From: Methanobacteriota archaeon
GTDB lineage: Archaea > Thermoplasmatota > Poseidoniia > Poseidoniales > Poseidoniaceae
Assembly: GCA_002718195.1 (NCBI GenBank)
Contig: PBDU01000006.1
Coordinates: 1-64,000, forward strand
Length of the DNA stretch: 64,000 bases
Direction: 5' to 3'
The notes beneath the pieces are model-generated. The model was not told the origin of the DNA, did not search any database, and worked only from the letters and a program-made list of their open reading frames with translations. The position numbers and the translations under genes are program-made. Each line of letters opens with the position of its first letter. Positions within the stretch are counted from its first letter, which is position 1. This document shows, piece by piece, positions 28,145-35,798 of the stretch.

Positions 28145-28903
28145 CTACTCTTGGTTGAGCACAGACAGAATGTTTGCCTTCAAATCTTCACCGTTGTTCC
28201 TATTTGCTAGGGGAGAGGCTGGGCTTGGATGCCAGCAAGTATCAATCGCAACTTCTCTTCCATCGATGATTCCAGGACCAGTTTTTCCAGCCCCTAAAGC
28301 AAGTCTTGCCCGCTTTTCTGCATACTTTCCTACACCGATTACCCTAGTGATTCCTTTGATTCTGATAACATCGAGCAAATGCTCATCGCATGCCTTTAGC
28401 AAAGCCTTAGTTTTTGCAGCAGGTAATTTGTCTGGAGTGATATTTGCTCCAGTTTCTGACAAAAGCAAAAGAGGGCAATGGTTGACAAGAAATACGTTAT
28501 CAAAGATTGTTGTAATATCTCCATAATTTTCGAATAGGATATTCCAGATCCGTGTGCCAGAGACCTCTTGACGTTCTAAATCCAAACCGATTAGCGGTCT
28601 TTTTGGGTGATGTTTTGCCTCACCGAGCGGTTTGGATTTGATTCCAATTTTCTTTGCCATGTCTGTAGCTCCAAATGGAATCCCAGATTGAGCCATCCCC
28701 CATGGTCCAGGGTTCATTCCCAAGAGTAGAGTTTTAGCATTACCCTTGGCAGCGATATCGAGGTATTGCTCGTGCAAAACCCATGCATAATCAAGTGGAT
28801 TAGTTACGAATTTTGCTCCGCCTTGCCCGATTAACTTCTTGATTTGAGCATCACATGCTTTGGATAATTTTTGAGCAGCCTCAGTTACAGCCTGCCCGGT
28901 CAT
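28145..28903 (-). CDS. SMUG1-like uracil-DNA glycosylase
   Basis: A 252-aa UDG-superfamily enzyme that excises uracil and oxidised pyrimidines from DNA. The SMUG1-specific motif 1, G-M-N-P-G-P-W-G-M-A-Q, is at 62-72, and P-F-G follows. R-Q-E-V-S-G-T-R-I-W matches the SMUG1 mid-region, and the C-terminal motif reads W-H-P-S-P, contacting DNA through the leucine-loop equivalent. SMUG1 is best known from animals and some bacteria and is uncommon in archaea, so horizontal acquisition is plausible. It is divergent from the moaE-moaC pair. Confidence 0.9.
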   Translation of the reverse strand: MTGQAVTEAAQKLSKACDAQIKKLIGQGGAKFVTNPLDYAWVLHEQYLDIAAKGNAKTLLLGMNPGPWGMAQSGIPFGATDMAKKIGIKSKPLGEAKHHPKRPLIGLDLERQEVSGTRIWNILFENYGDITTIFDNVFLVNHCPLLLLSETGANITPDKLPAAKTKALLKACDEHLLDVIRIKGITRVIGVGKYAEKRARLALGAGKTGPGIIDGREVAIDTCWHPSPASPLANRNNGEDLKANILSVLNQE

Positions 28904-29009
28904 GTTGTACCCTGTGGGTTATCTTGAATGAATGTAATGAATTAAGCAGGAAATTCAGTTGTTGCAAGAAGATGGTTAAATTCACTAAGTTCAACCTTTA
29001 GCCCCAAAC

Positions 29010-29435
29010 ATGTCCAATCGGGTAATCGTGGAAGAAGCGCCCGATGTTTTGGACCCTAATGCCCTGCTTGCCAAACTGCCAACCGATACCTGTGGAGCAA
29101 TTGTTTCATTCATTGGAATAACTCGAGGAATTGATAATGGCAAGCAGGTTTACAGTTTAGAATTCGATGCATGGCAGAGCAAACTCAATCCAACATTGCA
29201 AAGATTAGGAGAAGAAGCAATAGAAAAATTTGGCATAGAATATGCAGCCTTGGCACACAGAACAGGATCGGTAGGACCTGCCGAGCCAATCGTAGCAATC
29301 CACGTTTCGAGTAAACATAGAAAGGAAGCCTTCCAAGCGTGCTCATGGCTCATAGATGAGCTCAAGGCACAAGCACCTATTTGGAAGAAAGAGGTTCGTG
29401 AAGACGGAGAAGAATGGAAAGCGGGGCTGGGTTAA
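29010..29435 (+). CDS. moaE: Molybdopterin synthase catalytic subunit (MoaE)
   Basis: The large subunit of molybdopterin synthase, which transfers sulfur from MoaD thiocarboxylate to cyclic pyranopterin monophosphate. The 141-aa protein shows the family's I-V-S-F-I-G-I-T-R-G, L-E-F-D-A, H-R-T-G-S-V-G, S-K-H-R-K-E-A-F and P-I-W-K-K-E motifs, with the conserved Lys and Arg at the active site. moaC begins at the next base after its stop codon. MoaD is not seen in this window. Confidence 0.93.
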   Translation: MSNRVIVEEAPDVLDPNALLAKLPTDTCGAIVSFIGITRGIDNGKQVYSLEFDAWQSKLNPTLQRLGEEAIEKFGIEYAALAHRTGSVGPAEPIVAIHVSSKHRKEAFQACSWLIDELKAQAPIWKKEVREDGEEWKAGLG

Positions 29436-29882
29436 ATGACAGACATAGAAGGAATAGTAAACATATCAAAAAAACCAGTTGTTGAAAGAAGAGCTAGAGC
29501 AAGTGGTAAATTATGGCTATCAGACGAATCAGTTCAAGCCATAAAATCAGATTCGGTAAAGAAAGGAAATGTGTTAGAGGCAAGCACAATTGCAGCAATT
29601 CAAGCGGTCAAAGATACACCAAGAATAGTTCCACATTGCCACCCCGTGCCAATAGAAGGATGCAGAGTAAATTGGTCATGGCAGGATTCAGTTCTAGTTT
29701 GTGAAGTAGATGTCAATGCTCATTACAAAACCGGAATAGAGATGGAAGCGCTAACTGGAGTCATGGCTGGATTGCTATGCGCTTGGGACATGGTTAAGTC
29801 TTTGGAAAAAGATGAACAAGGTCAATATCCGAATGCAAAAATCACCGATGTAGTAGTTCTTGAAAAATTCAAATCCGAATAA
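29436..29882 (+). CDS. moaC: Cyclic pyranopterin monophosphate synthase (MoaC)
   Basis: Acts after MoaA to form cyclic pyranopterin monophosphate, the first stable molybdenum-cofactor intermediate. The 148-aa protein has the I-V-P-H-C-H-P-V-P-I segment (canonical L-I-P-L-C-H-P-L) and T-G-I-E-M-E-A-L-T-G-V, both diagnostic, then W-D-M-V-K-S-L-E-K-D. It abuts moaE with zero spacing. Confidence 0.92.
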   Translation: MTDIEGIVNISKKPVVERRARASGKLWLSDESVQAIKSDSVKKGNVLEASTIAAIQAVKDTPRIVPHCHPVPIEGCRVNWSWQDSVLVCEVDVNAHYKTGIEMEALTGVMAGLLCAWDMVKSLEKDEQGQYPNAKITDVVVLEKFKSE

Positions 29883-29937
29883 TTACTCCTTAATTATCGG
29901 CGGGTATATTCATGAATTGAATTCCTGTAGCATATTC

Positions 29938-30885
29938 ATGGCAAAGGTTTCCGACTTCTGGGCAAATTACCTTGAAGCAGTGGACATGGCAGCGATTGCA
30001 AGCGCACAATGGCGTGGGCTTGGCAAGAAAAACGATGCAGATGCTGCTGCTGTAGAAGCCATGAGAAAGAGTTTCGATAAAGTTCCATTTGATGGCAGAG
30101 TTGCTATTGGTGAGGGTGAAAGAGACGAGGCTCCTATGCTATACATCGGAGAAGAACTTGGAACCATGGTCGGCGTTGAAGGAGTAGCAAAAGTCGACAT
30201 TGCCGTAGATCCTTTAGAGTGCACAAATAATTGCGCTTATGATAGACCAAATTCGATTGCTGTCCTTGCTGCAGCACCACGTGGAGACTTGTTACACGCT
30301 CCAGATTGTTACATGGATAAAATTGCAGGAGGACCTGCATTGGCTGGAGAGATATCTCTTGAAGGAAGCGTTGCTTACAATATCGAGCAAGCGGCAAATG
30401 TCCTCGACAAAGATGTGAGTGAAATCAAGATTGTTGCATTGGACAGAGAGCGTCACGCAGACCTATTTTCTCAAATCCGTGAGGTTGGAGCAGAATTGCA
30501 TTTGATGGGAGATGGTGATGTTTCTGGAGCGATTTGGGCAGCTAGACCTGATGGTCCATACGACATGCTAATGGGTATTGGTGCAGCTCCAGAGGGAGTA
30601 ATTTCAGCCACAGCAATTAGAGGCTTAGGAGGCGTGTTTGAAGGAAAATTAGTCTTCAGAAGTGATGAAGAAGAGGAACGTGCTTCTCACATGGTTGGAG
30701 ATGATCTCCAAAGGATTTGGAAAGCCAATGATCTGTGCAAATCCGAGGATGCGATATTTGCAGCTGCTGGTGTATGTGATGGTTACTTGGATGGAGTCAA
30801 GGATGTTGATGGCAGAAAGTTAGTTCACAGTGAGATTATTGATGTAGCTACAAAGACCGTGCGAGATATCAGAACCACCTACTAA
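29938..30885 (+). CDS. glpX: Class II fructose-1,6-bisphosphatase (GlpX-type)
   Basis: Gluconeogenic phosphatase that converts fructose-1,6-bisphosphate to fructose-6-phosphate. The 315-aa protein has the GlpX signatures G-E-G-E-R-D-E-A-P-M-L-Y-I-G and A-V-D-P-L-E, G-D-G-D-V-S and the late G-G-V-F-E-G. The metal/substrate loop normally reads D-P-L-E-G-T; here it is D-P-L-E-C-T, a Gly-to-Cys change beside retained Asp and Glu ligands. ATG 29938 is chosen because M-A-K-V-S-D-F begins the family's first helix. An upstream in-frame start at 29860 would overlap moaC. Confidence 0.9.
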   Translation: MAKVSDFWANYLEAVDMAAIASAQWRGLGKKNDADAAAVEAMRKSFDKVPFDGRVAIGEGERDEAPMLYIGEELGTMVGVEGVAKVDIAVDPLECTNNCAYDRPNSIAVLAAAPRGDLLHAPDCYMDKIAGGPALAGEISLEGSVAYNIEQAANVLDKDVSEIKIVALDRERHADLFSQIREVGAELHLMGDGDVSGAIWAARPDGPYDMLMGIGAAPEGVISATAIRGLGGVFEGKLVFRSDEEEERASHMVGDDLQRIWKANDLCKSEDAIFAAAGVCDGYLDGVKDVDGRKLVHSEIIDVATKTVRDIRTTY

Positions 30886-30944
30886 TCTCTATGATTTCAG
30901 ATGGTGGACCAATCGGTACACTTTGTATTGGTTTTGAAAACGCG

Positions 30945-30954
30945 TTATATTTAG
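30945..30954 (+). promoter_or_regulatory. TATA box of the HTH_10 regulator gene
   Basis: TTATATTTAG is centred about 28 nt before the ATG at 30977, implying a leaderless or near-leaderless transcript. Confidence 0.45.
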
Positions 30955-30976
30955 TGCCGCTTACCTATCAGTAGTC

Positions 30977-31606
30977 ATGGCAGTCCACATGATACGCCTC
31001 GAGGTCAGGCTGCCAAAGGGACACTGGGCGGGAGATGTTACCCGTGAAAATCCAAATGCAGTGCTTCGAATTGAAGAGACAATGGCACTTAGCAAAGGAA
31101 GGGGTTCAGCAAAGGCAAGCTGTACTGATGATATCTCGAAAACCATAATTGATCATGTGGCAATTGAGGATTTTAGAGAAATAGATGCGAACCGATTCTC
31201 TGTTGATATTGGTGCGAAGGGTGGTGCTTTTCCTAAGCCAATGCTTGACGTCGGAGTAATTCCTCATACTCCGTTTGAAGTTAGAGATGGGTGGGTAGAC
31301 TGGACTATTGAGTGTTCAAGGGCAAATGCAAGGGAACTCATTCAGCAATTCAAGGACCAATCAATACCGCATCGGCTGATTTCAACTCGTCCAGTGTCTT
31401 CCAAATTACTGACAAAACGTCAATCAGAAGTTTTCGAGGTCGCTCTAAGAGAAGGCTACTATGAAGTCCCCAGGAGAATAACGCTCACAGAAATGGCTTC
31501 CCTACTCGGAGTAGCCAAATCAACGCTTTCAAACCAACTCCAAAGGATGGAATCCACTATCCTGCATACCTTTGCTGATGATGTACGTCGAAGGTCTGGA
31601 AAGTGA
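30977..31606 (+). CDS. HTH_10 (Bat-like) transcriptional regulator
   Basis: A 209-aa archaeal regulator. The N-terminal about 150 residues form an alpha/beta sensing region of unknown ligand. The C-terminal helix-turn-helix of the bacterioopsin-activator type (HTH_10, PF04967) is clear: L-T-K-R-Q-S-E-V-F-E-V-A then G-Y-Y-E-V-P-R-R-I-T-L-T and L-L-G-V-A-K-S-T-L-S. Its stop is 13 bp before an array of TGTTCG/CGAACA sites that precedes the oxygenase gene, so it is a natural candidate to bind them. Family members usually activate nearby genes. Confidence 0.88.
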   Translation: MAVHMIRLEVRLPKGHWAGDVTRENPNAVLRIEETMALSKGRGSAKASCTDDISKTIIDHVAIEDFREIDANRFSVDIGAKGGAFPKPMLDVGVIPHTPFEVRDGWVDWTIECSRANARELIQQFKDQSIPHRLISTRPVSSKLLTKRQSEVFEVALREGYYEVPRRITLTEMASLLGVAKSTLSNQLQRMESTILHTFADDVRRRSGK

Positions 31607-31619
31607 ATTTCAGATTGGA

Positions 31620-31660
31620 TGTTCGGAAAATAAGCGAACATATTCGTACGAACATGTTCG
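31620..31660 (+). promoter_or_regulatory. Palindromic operator array (TGTTCG/CGAACA)
   Basis: Four overlapping half-site arrangements lie between the regulator and the oxygenase gene. TGTTCG (31620-31625) and CGAACA (31635-31640) form an inverted repeat. CGAACATATTCG (31635-31646) is a near-palindrome. TTCGTACGAA (31643-31652) is a perfect palindrome. CGAACATGTTCG (31649-31660) is a perfect 12-bp palindrome. The array ends 7 bp before the TATA-like TTAATTA at 31668. The density and symmetry strongly suggest a protein-binding operator. Confidence 0.7.
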
Positions 31661-31667
31661 TAGGGGG

Positions 31668-31674
31668 TTAATTA
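31668..31674 (+). promoter_or_regulatory. TATA box of the diiron oxygenase gene
   Basis: TTAATTA is centred 27 nt before ATG 31698, in line with leaderless transcription. It sits directly downstream of the palindromic operator. Confidence 0.45.
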
Positions 31675-31697
31675 GGGTAGGCTACTTGTGTGGTTGT

Positions 31698-32858
31698 ATG
31701 GGCGAATTACCAACAACATGGGAAGAGTGGATTGCGAACTTCGAAGGCTGGCAAGACAGAGTCGGATTTAACAGAGATTGGCTTGGAGATTTCGATCTCT
31801 CAATTCTATTCGACTGGGACAGAGCCGGCGACGTTATCGAATATGGCGACTATGAAGGAAGAGCAAAGTGGGAAAGAGCACTACAAGTTCCTCAACAATC
31901 TATGAGAGATGCACTAATCACAATGATTACAGTACAAGGTGACACAGAATTCGCATCTGTTGAGCAGCAAAGACACCTACTAGCTTCTGCACCAACTGAT
32001 TACGACCGCTACGCAGCAGCCAGAATCATGGCTGAAGAGCAAAGGCACGGCTGGCAAATGGCTTACCTTTTAATGACATACTTCGGACAACAAGGAAGAA
32101 GAGAGGCACAAAAGTTGCTTGAAAGAAATGCACAAGATGGTGACAGACTCCTAGGTGCATTCAACAGACCTATGCCACACTGGCTAGACTTCTTCTGCTA
32201 CACAATGTTCGTTGACAGAGATGGTAAGTTCCAACTTGGTATGCTATCCACATCTGCATTCAAGCCATTGGCTGCTTCAATGGGTCCAATGTTGAAAGAA
32301 GAATCATTCCACCTGGGAACAGGATCCAACGGCTTGAGAAGAATCATCAAGGCAGGAGTCATTCCACTTGACATGCTTCAAAGATACATGAACAAGTGGG
32401 TTGCAACTGCTCACGACTTATTCGGTGTAGATGGCTCAACATCTGCAAACTGGGCATACGTTTGGGGAATCAAAGGACGCTGGGATGAAAGAAAGAAAAT
32501 CGAAAAAGGTATTGAGTTGAATAAAGAAACGCTCAATGAGGAAGCAAGAGGACACTACCACGATGAAATTGCTGATGCAGTAATGAAGTTGTGCGGATAC
32601 CTACCAGAAGGTGCAGCACCTCTTTACGTTCCACACGAGAACTTCAACCGTGACATCGGTGCTTTCTCCAAGGGAAGATACACAGTCGAGGGAACTGAGT
32701 TCCAAGGCGACGATGCGCAATGGGATGCTTACCTAGCAGAACACCTTCCAACCGCAGAAGATGAAGAAGCTTTGAAGGAACTATTCAAGCAAGAATGGAT
32801 TGCTGAAAAGCCAATGTCTCAGAAGCAAATCGCATCTGGAATCGGCGCTACCGCTTGA
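31698..32858 (+). CDS. PaaA/BoxB-like diiron ring-epoxidase subunit
   Basis: A 386-aa ferritin-like helical protein of the phenylacetyl-CoA epoxidase A / benzoyl-CoA epoxidase B type (COG3396). Metal-binding carboxylate/His motifs are visible: A-R-I-M-A-E-E-Q-R-H-G (E-x2-H on helix 2) and M-L-K-E-E-S-F-H-L (E-x2-H on helix 4), with further Glu before each. It would use O2 on an aromatic- or other acyl-CoA. PaaA versus BoxB cannot be decided by eye, and no reductase or PaaB-E partners are nearby. ATG 31698 is chosen from promoter spacing; the frame is open upstream over the operator. Confidence 0.72.
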   Translation: MGELPTTWEEWIANFEGWQDRVGFNRDWLGDFDLSILFDWDRAGDVIEYGDYEGRAKWERALQVPQQSMRDALITMITVQGDTEFASVEQQRHLLASAPTDYDRYAAARIMAEEQRHGWQMAYLLMTYFGQQGRREAQKLLERNAQDGDRLLGAFNRPMPHWLDFFCYTMFVDRDGKFQLGMLSTSAFKPLAASMGPMLKEESFHLGTGSNGLRRIIKAGVIPLDMLQRYMNKWVATAHDLFGVDGSTSANWAYVWGIKGRWDERKKIEKGIELNKETLNEEARGHYHDEIADAVMKLCGYLPEGAAPLYVPHENFNRDIGAFSKGRYTVEGTEFQGDDAQWDAYLAEHLPTAEDEEALKELFKQEWIAEKPMSQKQIASGIGATA

Positions 32859-32867
32859 GGTGGTCAA

Positions 32868-33410
32868 TTGATTCCGGTGGAGATTTATGGAGTCGACACC
32901 GAAGTATGTGAGGAGTTTTACGAGAAACTCCCAGGTTTGGTCGCTGACATAACAGAGGATACTTCCTACTCAGAGTCATTGTACTCTGTAACCTATGGAG
33001 ACTACCACTCGCAAATTAGAATTGCAGATGAATGGGCAGGTAATAGCCCATATGTCTGGCCAGAGGAAGTTTGGATGGAAGTTGAAATGGCACTCCATGC
33101 AACAAAATATCCAGATGTAGGTGTGATCGAGCATCTCACAACACTTGACGGAATTGATTGTGTTAGAATCTCTCAATGGATGCACTTTTCTACAAATATC
33201 TACCCTATCTACAGCAAAAAAGCTTGCATTGGTTTGCAAAAACTAGGACTAAAGACACCGTTTAAACCAAACGATATGGCTTCTTACGGGCTATTCGTAA
33301 GCAGGCTTGAAGGTTTGAAACTCTATGCTCCTGCAGCAGGACTACCAGAAATTGGCTTGCCTAGAGCAAGAGTCCTGCAACTCGGTTTAGAGCGCTTTGC
33401 CGATTTGTGA
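32868..33410 (+). CDS. Unknown protein coupled to the oxygenase gene
   Basis: A 180-aa soluble protein, unrecognised. It begins at TTG 32868 with a strong ribosome site (GAGGTGG) 4-10 nt upstream, 9 nt after the oxygenase stop. The protein alternates strands and helices, with Trp/Tyr-rich stretches (W-M-H-F-S-T-N-I-Y-P-I-Y) and a C-terminal L-P-R-A-R-V-L-Q-L-G. The close spacing suggests a role with the oxygenase, perhaps as assembly or accessory factor, but nothing in the sequence proves it. Confidence 0.62.
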   Translation: MIPVEIYGVDTEVCEEFYEKLPGLVADITEDTSYSESLYSVTYGDYHSQIRIADEWAGNSPYVWPEEVWMEVEMALHATKYPDVGVIEHLTTLDGIDCVRISQWMHFSTNIYPIYSKKACIGLQKLGLKTPFKPNDMASYGLFVSRLEGLKLYAPAAGLPEIGLPRARVLQLGLERFADL

Positions 33411-33454
33411 TTAAGTTCACAAAGGGACTGCTTTACCATCGATTAGGTGAGGCT

Positions 33455-34393
33455 ATGGTATCAATCTGGACTCACGTAAAATTGGTCATTGTAGTGATTA
33501 TCTGGGGCTTTGGATGGCCTGCAGGGAGGGTAGTTGCAGATACAGTTCCACCATTTACTGCTGGCTGGATAAGGTACCTAATTGCGGTGACTTGTTTCCT
33601 AATCTTCCTAAAAGCCTCGGGCAATTGGAGAGCCCCAACTAAAGCAGAATGGAAGACTCTTGCTATTATTGGCTTCTTTTCCACCTTCTTGTATCAAGCA
33701 TTTTTCATGTACGGAATGAAGTATACTGCAGCTGGTGACGCATCTTTGATGATTACTTTCAATCCTTTTTTCACATCTCTTTTGGCTATCATTTTTCTAA
33801 GCGAGAAAATGACTCTTCGCTATGTATTTGGTCTAATATTAGGGATATCTGGAATCGCAGTTTTGTTCATTTATTCTCCAAATGTGGATATTCCATTCAA
33901 TGAGAGATTGCTTGGAGATATTCTGATCGCTGGTTCTGCATTAGCCTGGGCTTGCTCTTCGATACTGAAGAAGAAAATGATGACGCAACCAGCAAAAGAT
34001 GCAGAAGAACCTCTCTCGCCACTCCACTTGACAGTGTGGGCTAGCACTATCGGATTTGGAATTCAAACTGTTCCGTTCATCGCTGAGGTGTCTCAAGTAG
34101 GGATTTCTAATCCAAGTTTTGATGCTTGGGTAGGAATCATTTTCTTGGCAGTATTTTCAACAGTTCTCTCTTATGTTTGGTTTGCAGATGGTATCAGAAC
34201 TATCGGAGCAGGACCTGCTTCGATGTACGTTTACTTAGTCCCGATATTTGGAATATTTAGCGGCTGGTTGCTTCTTGATGAAAAACTAGGTCTTTCTCTT
34301 CTAATTTCATTTGTTCTAATCGTATCAGGTTTGCTGATTTCTCAGTATAAACACGATGCAGAAAATCAAAATCATCTCAAGCAAGAGTCATGA
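33455..34393 (+). CDS. EamA/DMT-family transporter
   Basis: A 312-aa integral membrane protein with about ten hydrophobic helices in two homologous halves, each with the EamA pattern (W-G-F-G-W-P near the start; G-A-G-P-A-S and L-V-P-I-F-G in the second half). Drug/metabolite-transporter proteins export amino acids or other small solutes. The start was set at ATG 33455, ahead of helix 1, with GGTGAGG nearby. A GTG at 33407 overlaps the previous stop. Confidence 0.83.
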   Translation: MVSIWTHVKLVIVVIIWGFGWPAGRVVADTVPPFTAGWIRYLIAVTCFLIFLKASGNWRAPTKAEWKTLAIIGFFSTFLYQAFFMYGMKYTAAGDASLMITFNPFFTSLLAIIFLSEKMTLRYVFGLILGISGIAVLFIYSPNVDIPFNERLLGDILIAGSALAWACSSILKKKMMTQPAKDAEEPLSPLHLTVWASTIGFGIQTVPFIAEVSQVGISNPSFDAWVGIIFLAVFSTVLSYVWFADGIRTIGAGPASMYVYLVPIFGIFSGWLLLDEKLGLSLLISFVLIVSGLLISQYKHDAENQNHLKQES

Positions 34394-34422
34394 ATCTAGC
34401 ACGCTTCGGCTTAGATATGCAG

Positions 34423-35307
34423 ATTCAAACTGTAGCGGTAATCGGTGCTGGAACTATGGGTGCAGGAATAGCACAAGTTTGCGCTCAGAGCGGCTGGAAA
34501 ACCAATCTTTTCGATGCGTTTGAAGATGGTTTAGCAAGAGGTATGGATAGAATCAATACTTTCTGGGATAAGGGAATTGCGAGAGGAAAGACCACTGCAG
34601 AGCAAAAGCAAGCTTGGGCTGCGAATCTGTTTGAATTCAACGATTTGCAAACTGCAGTTGAATCTGCTGATTTAATCATCGAGGCTGTACCAGAAATACC
34701 TGAATTAAAAGCAAAAATCTTCTCTGATTTGAGTGAATTTGCTCCTGAGCATGCAATCCTTGCCACCAATACTTCCTCGCTTTCAATCAAGGAGATTGCA
34801 GATGCTACTAATCGTCCAGCAAACGTAATCGGAATGCACTTTTTCAATCCGGTTCCGCTGATGAAATTGCTTGAAATTGTCAGGTCTGAATACACAAGCC
34901 AAGATGTAGTTGACATCGCAAAGCAAGCAGGTGAGCAAATGGGCAAGACCTGTATTGTCGTCAAAGACGTCCCTGGTTTTGCCACTTCAAGACTAGGAGT
35001 TGTCCTAGGCAATGAGGCTATCAGAATGCTAGCAGATGGTGTTGCAAGTGCATCAGATATTGACACTGCAATGGTCCTTGGATACAGACATCCAATGGGT
35101 CCACTCGCACTTACTGATCTAGTAGGTTTAGATGTAAGAAGAGACATTCTCCTTAATCTCCAAGAGTCATTCGGTGATGATTCTTATGCCCCTCATCCTC
35201 TTCTTGAGAAATTGGTCTCGGAAGGAAGACTCGGCAAGAAAACCGGCAAAGGAATCTATGACTGGTCAAGCGGTGAAGCGTTCGAAACAGACATGCCAGA
35301 TATGTGA
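34423..35307 (+). CDS. hbd: 3-hydroxyacyl-CoA dehydrogenase (Hbd/PaaH-type)
   Basis: NAD(P)-dependent oxidation of (S)-3-hydroxyacyl-CoA to 3-oxoacyl-CoA in beta-oxidation or butyrate-type pathways. The 294-aa length suits a single-function enzyme. The N-terminal Rossmann loop is V-I-G-A-G-T-M-G-A-G-I-A. The catalytic His/Glu region is M-H-F-F-N-P-V-P-L-M, followed by a C-terminal helical domain with G-Y-R-H-P-M-G-P-L. The ATG at 34390 overlaps the transporter stop (ATGA) and adds 11 residues. I prefer ATG 34423 by family N-terminus. Confidence 0.93.
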   Translation: MQTVAVIGAGTMGAGIAQVCAQSGWKTNLFDAFEDGLARGMDRINTFWDKGIARGKTTAEQKQAWAANLFEFNDLQTAVESADLIIEAVPEIPELKAKIFSDLSEFAPEHAILATNTSSLSIKEIADATNRPANVIGMHFFNPVPLMKLLEIVRSEYTSQDVVDIAKQAGEQMGKTCIVVKDVPGFATSRLGVVLGNEAIRMLADGVASASDIDTAMVLGYRHPMGPLALTDLVGLDVRRDILLNLQESFGDDSYAPHPLLEKLVSEGRLGKKTGKGIYDWSSGEAFETDMPDM

Positions 35308-35387
35308 ATAACCTCACAATCCGGAGTTGCCTCAAAGTAGGACTTCTTGCCATTTTTGCAGCAATATCCGCGAAATAGTTTGATCAT

Positions 35388-35798
35388 TCAACCATTCTTT
35401 GGGCATGTTGCCTTGTTGTGTCCAGGCTCGCCACATTGGGAGCGCTTGCGCATTGATTTTACAACTTGAGGTACATTAACGACAACTTGTTGAGGAACCT
35501 GTTCTGGGATGATTTCTTCTTCAGCATCATTTTTCTTCATCGACATCAAGCCGGCTATCAAAATCGCTAATGGTATAATTCCAACCAATATGTAAACCAA
35601 ATCGTTCACTTCCTCGTCAGCAACTGTCTCATCGATATACATATCTGCATTTAGAGGATAAGCTTCGTTCTTGTCTTCAATGCCATCGTTATCATCGTCA
35701 GTGTCAGTGTTGTCACCCATGCCATCGCCATCGGTGTCAACCCACTCGCCAGCATCGTATGGGAATTCATCACCCAGTGTTTCGTTTTTATAATTCAA
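35388..35798 (-). pseudogene. 5'-truncated surface-protein fragment with Ca-binding repeat and zinc-knuckle-like tail
   Basis: A 136-aa frame opening at TTG. It holds a thrombospondin-type-3-like calcium-binding repeat (D-T-D-G-D-G-M-G-D-N-T-D-T-D-D-D-N-D-G), one transmembrane helix (about 68-86), and a C-terminal C-G-E-P-G-H-N-K-A-T-C, a CCHC zinc knuckle whose first Cys position is Arg. The frame stays open upstream back to a TAA but has no ATG or signal peptide, and the next 540 bp are AT-rich and gene-free. A full gene of this kind would have a large extracellular part before the repeat. Best read as the 3' remnant of a large surface protein. Confidence 0.5.

Noticed and set aside
29860..29937. 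Longer start for FBPase II
   Set aside because: Would overlap moaC and add residues not found in the family. ATG 29938 begins the conserved N-terminus.
31572..31697. Upstream extension of the diiron oxygenase frame
   Set aside because: The frame is open, but it overlaps the regulator end and the palindromic operator and lies upstream of the TATA box. The ATG at 31698 fits better.
34485..35147. Long reverse open frame (220 codons) opposite the hydroxyacyl-CoA dehydrogenase
   Set aside because: Antisense shadow of hbd; Ser/Ala/Leu-rich translation with no motif.
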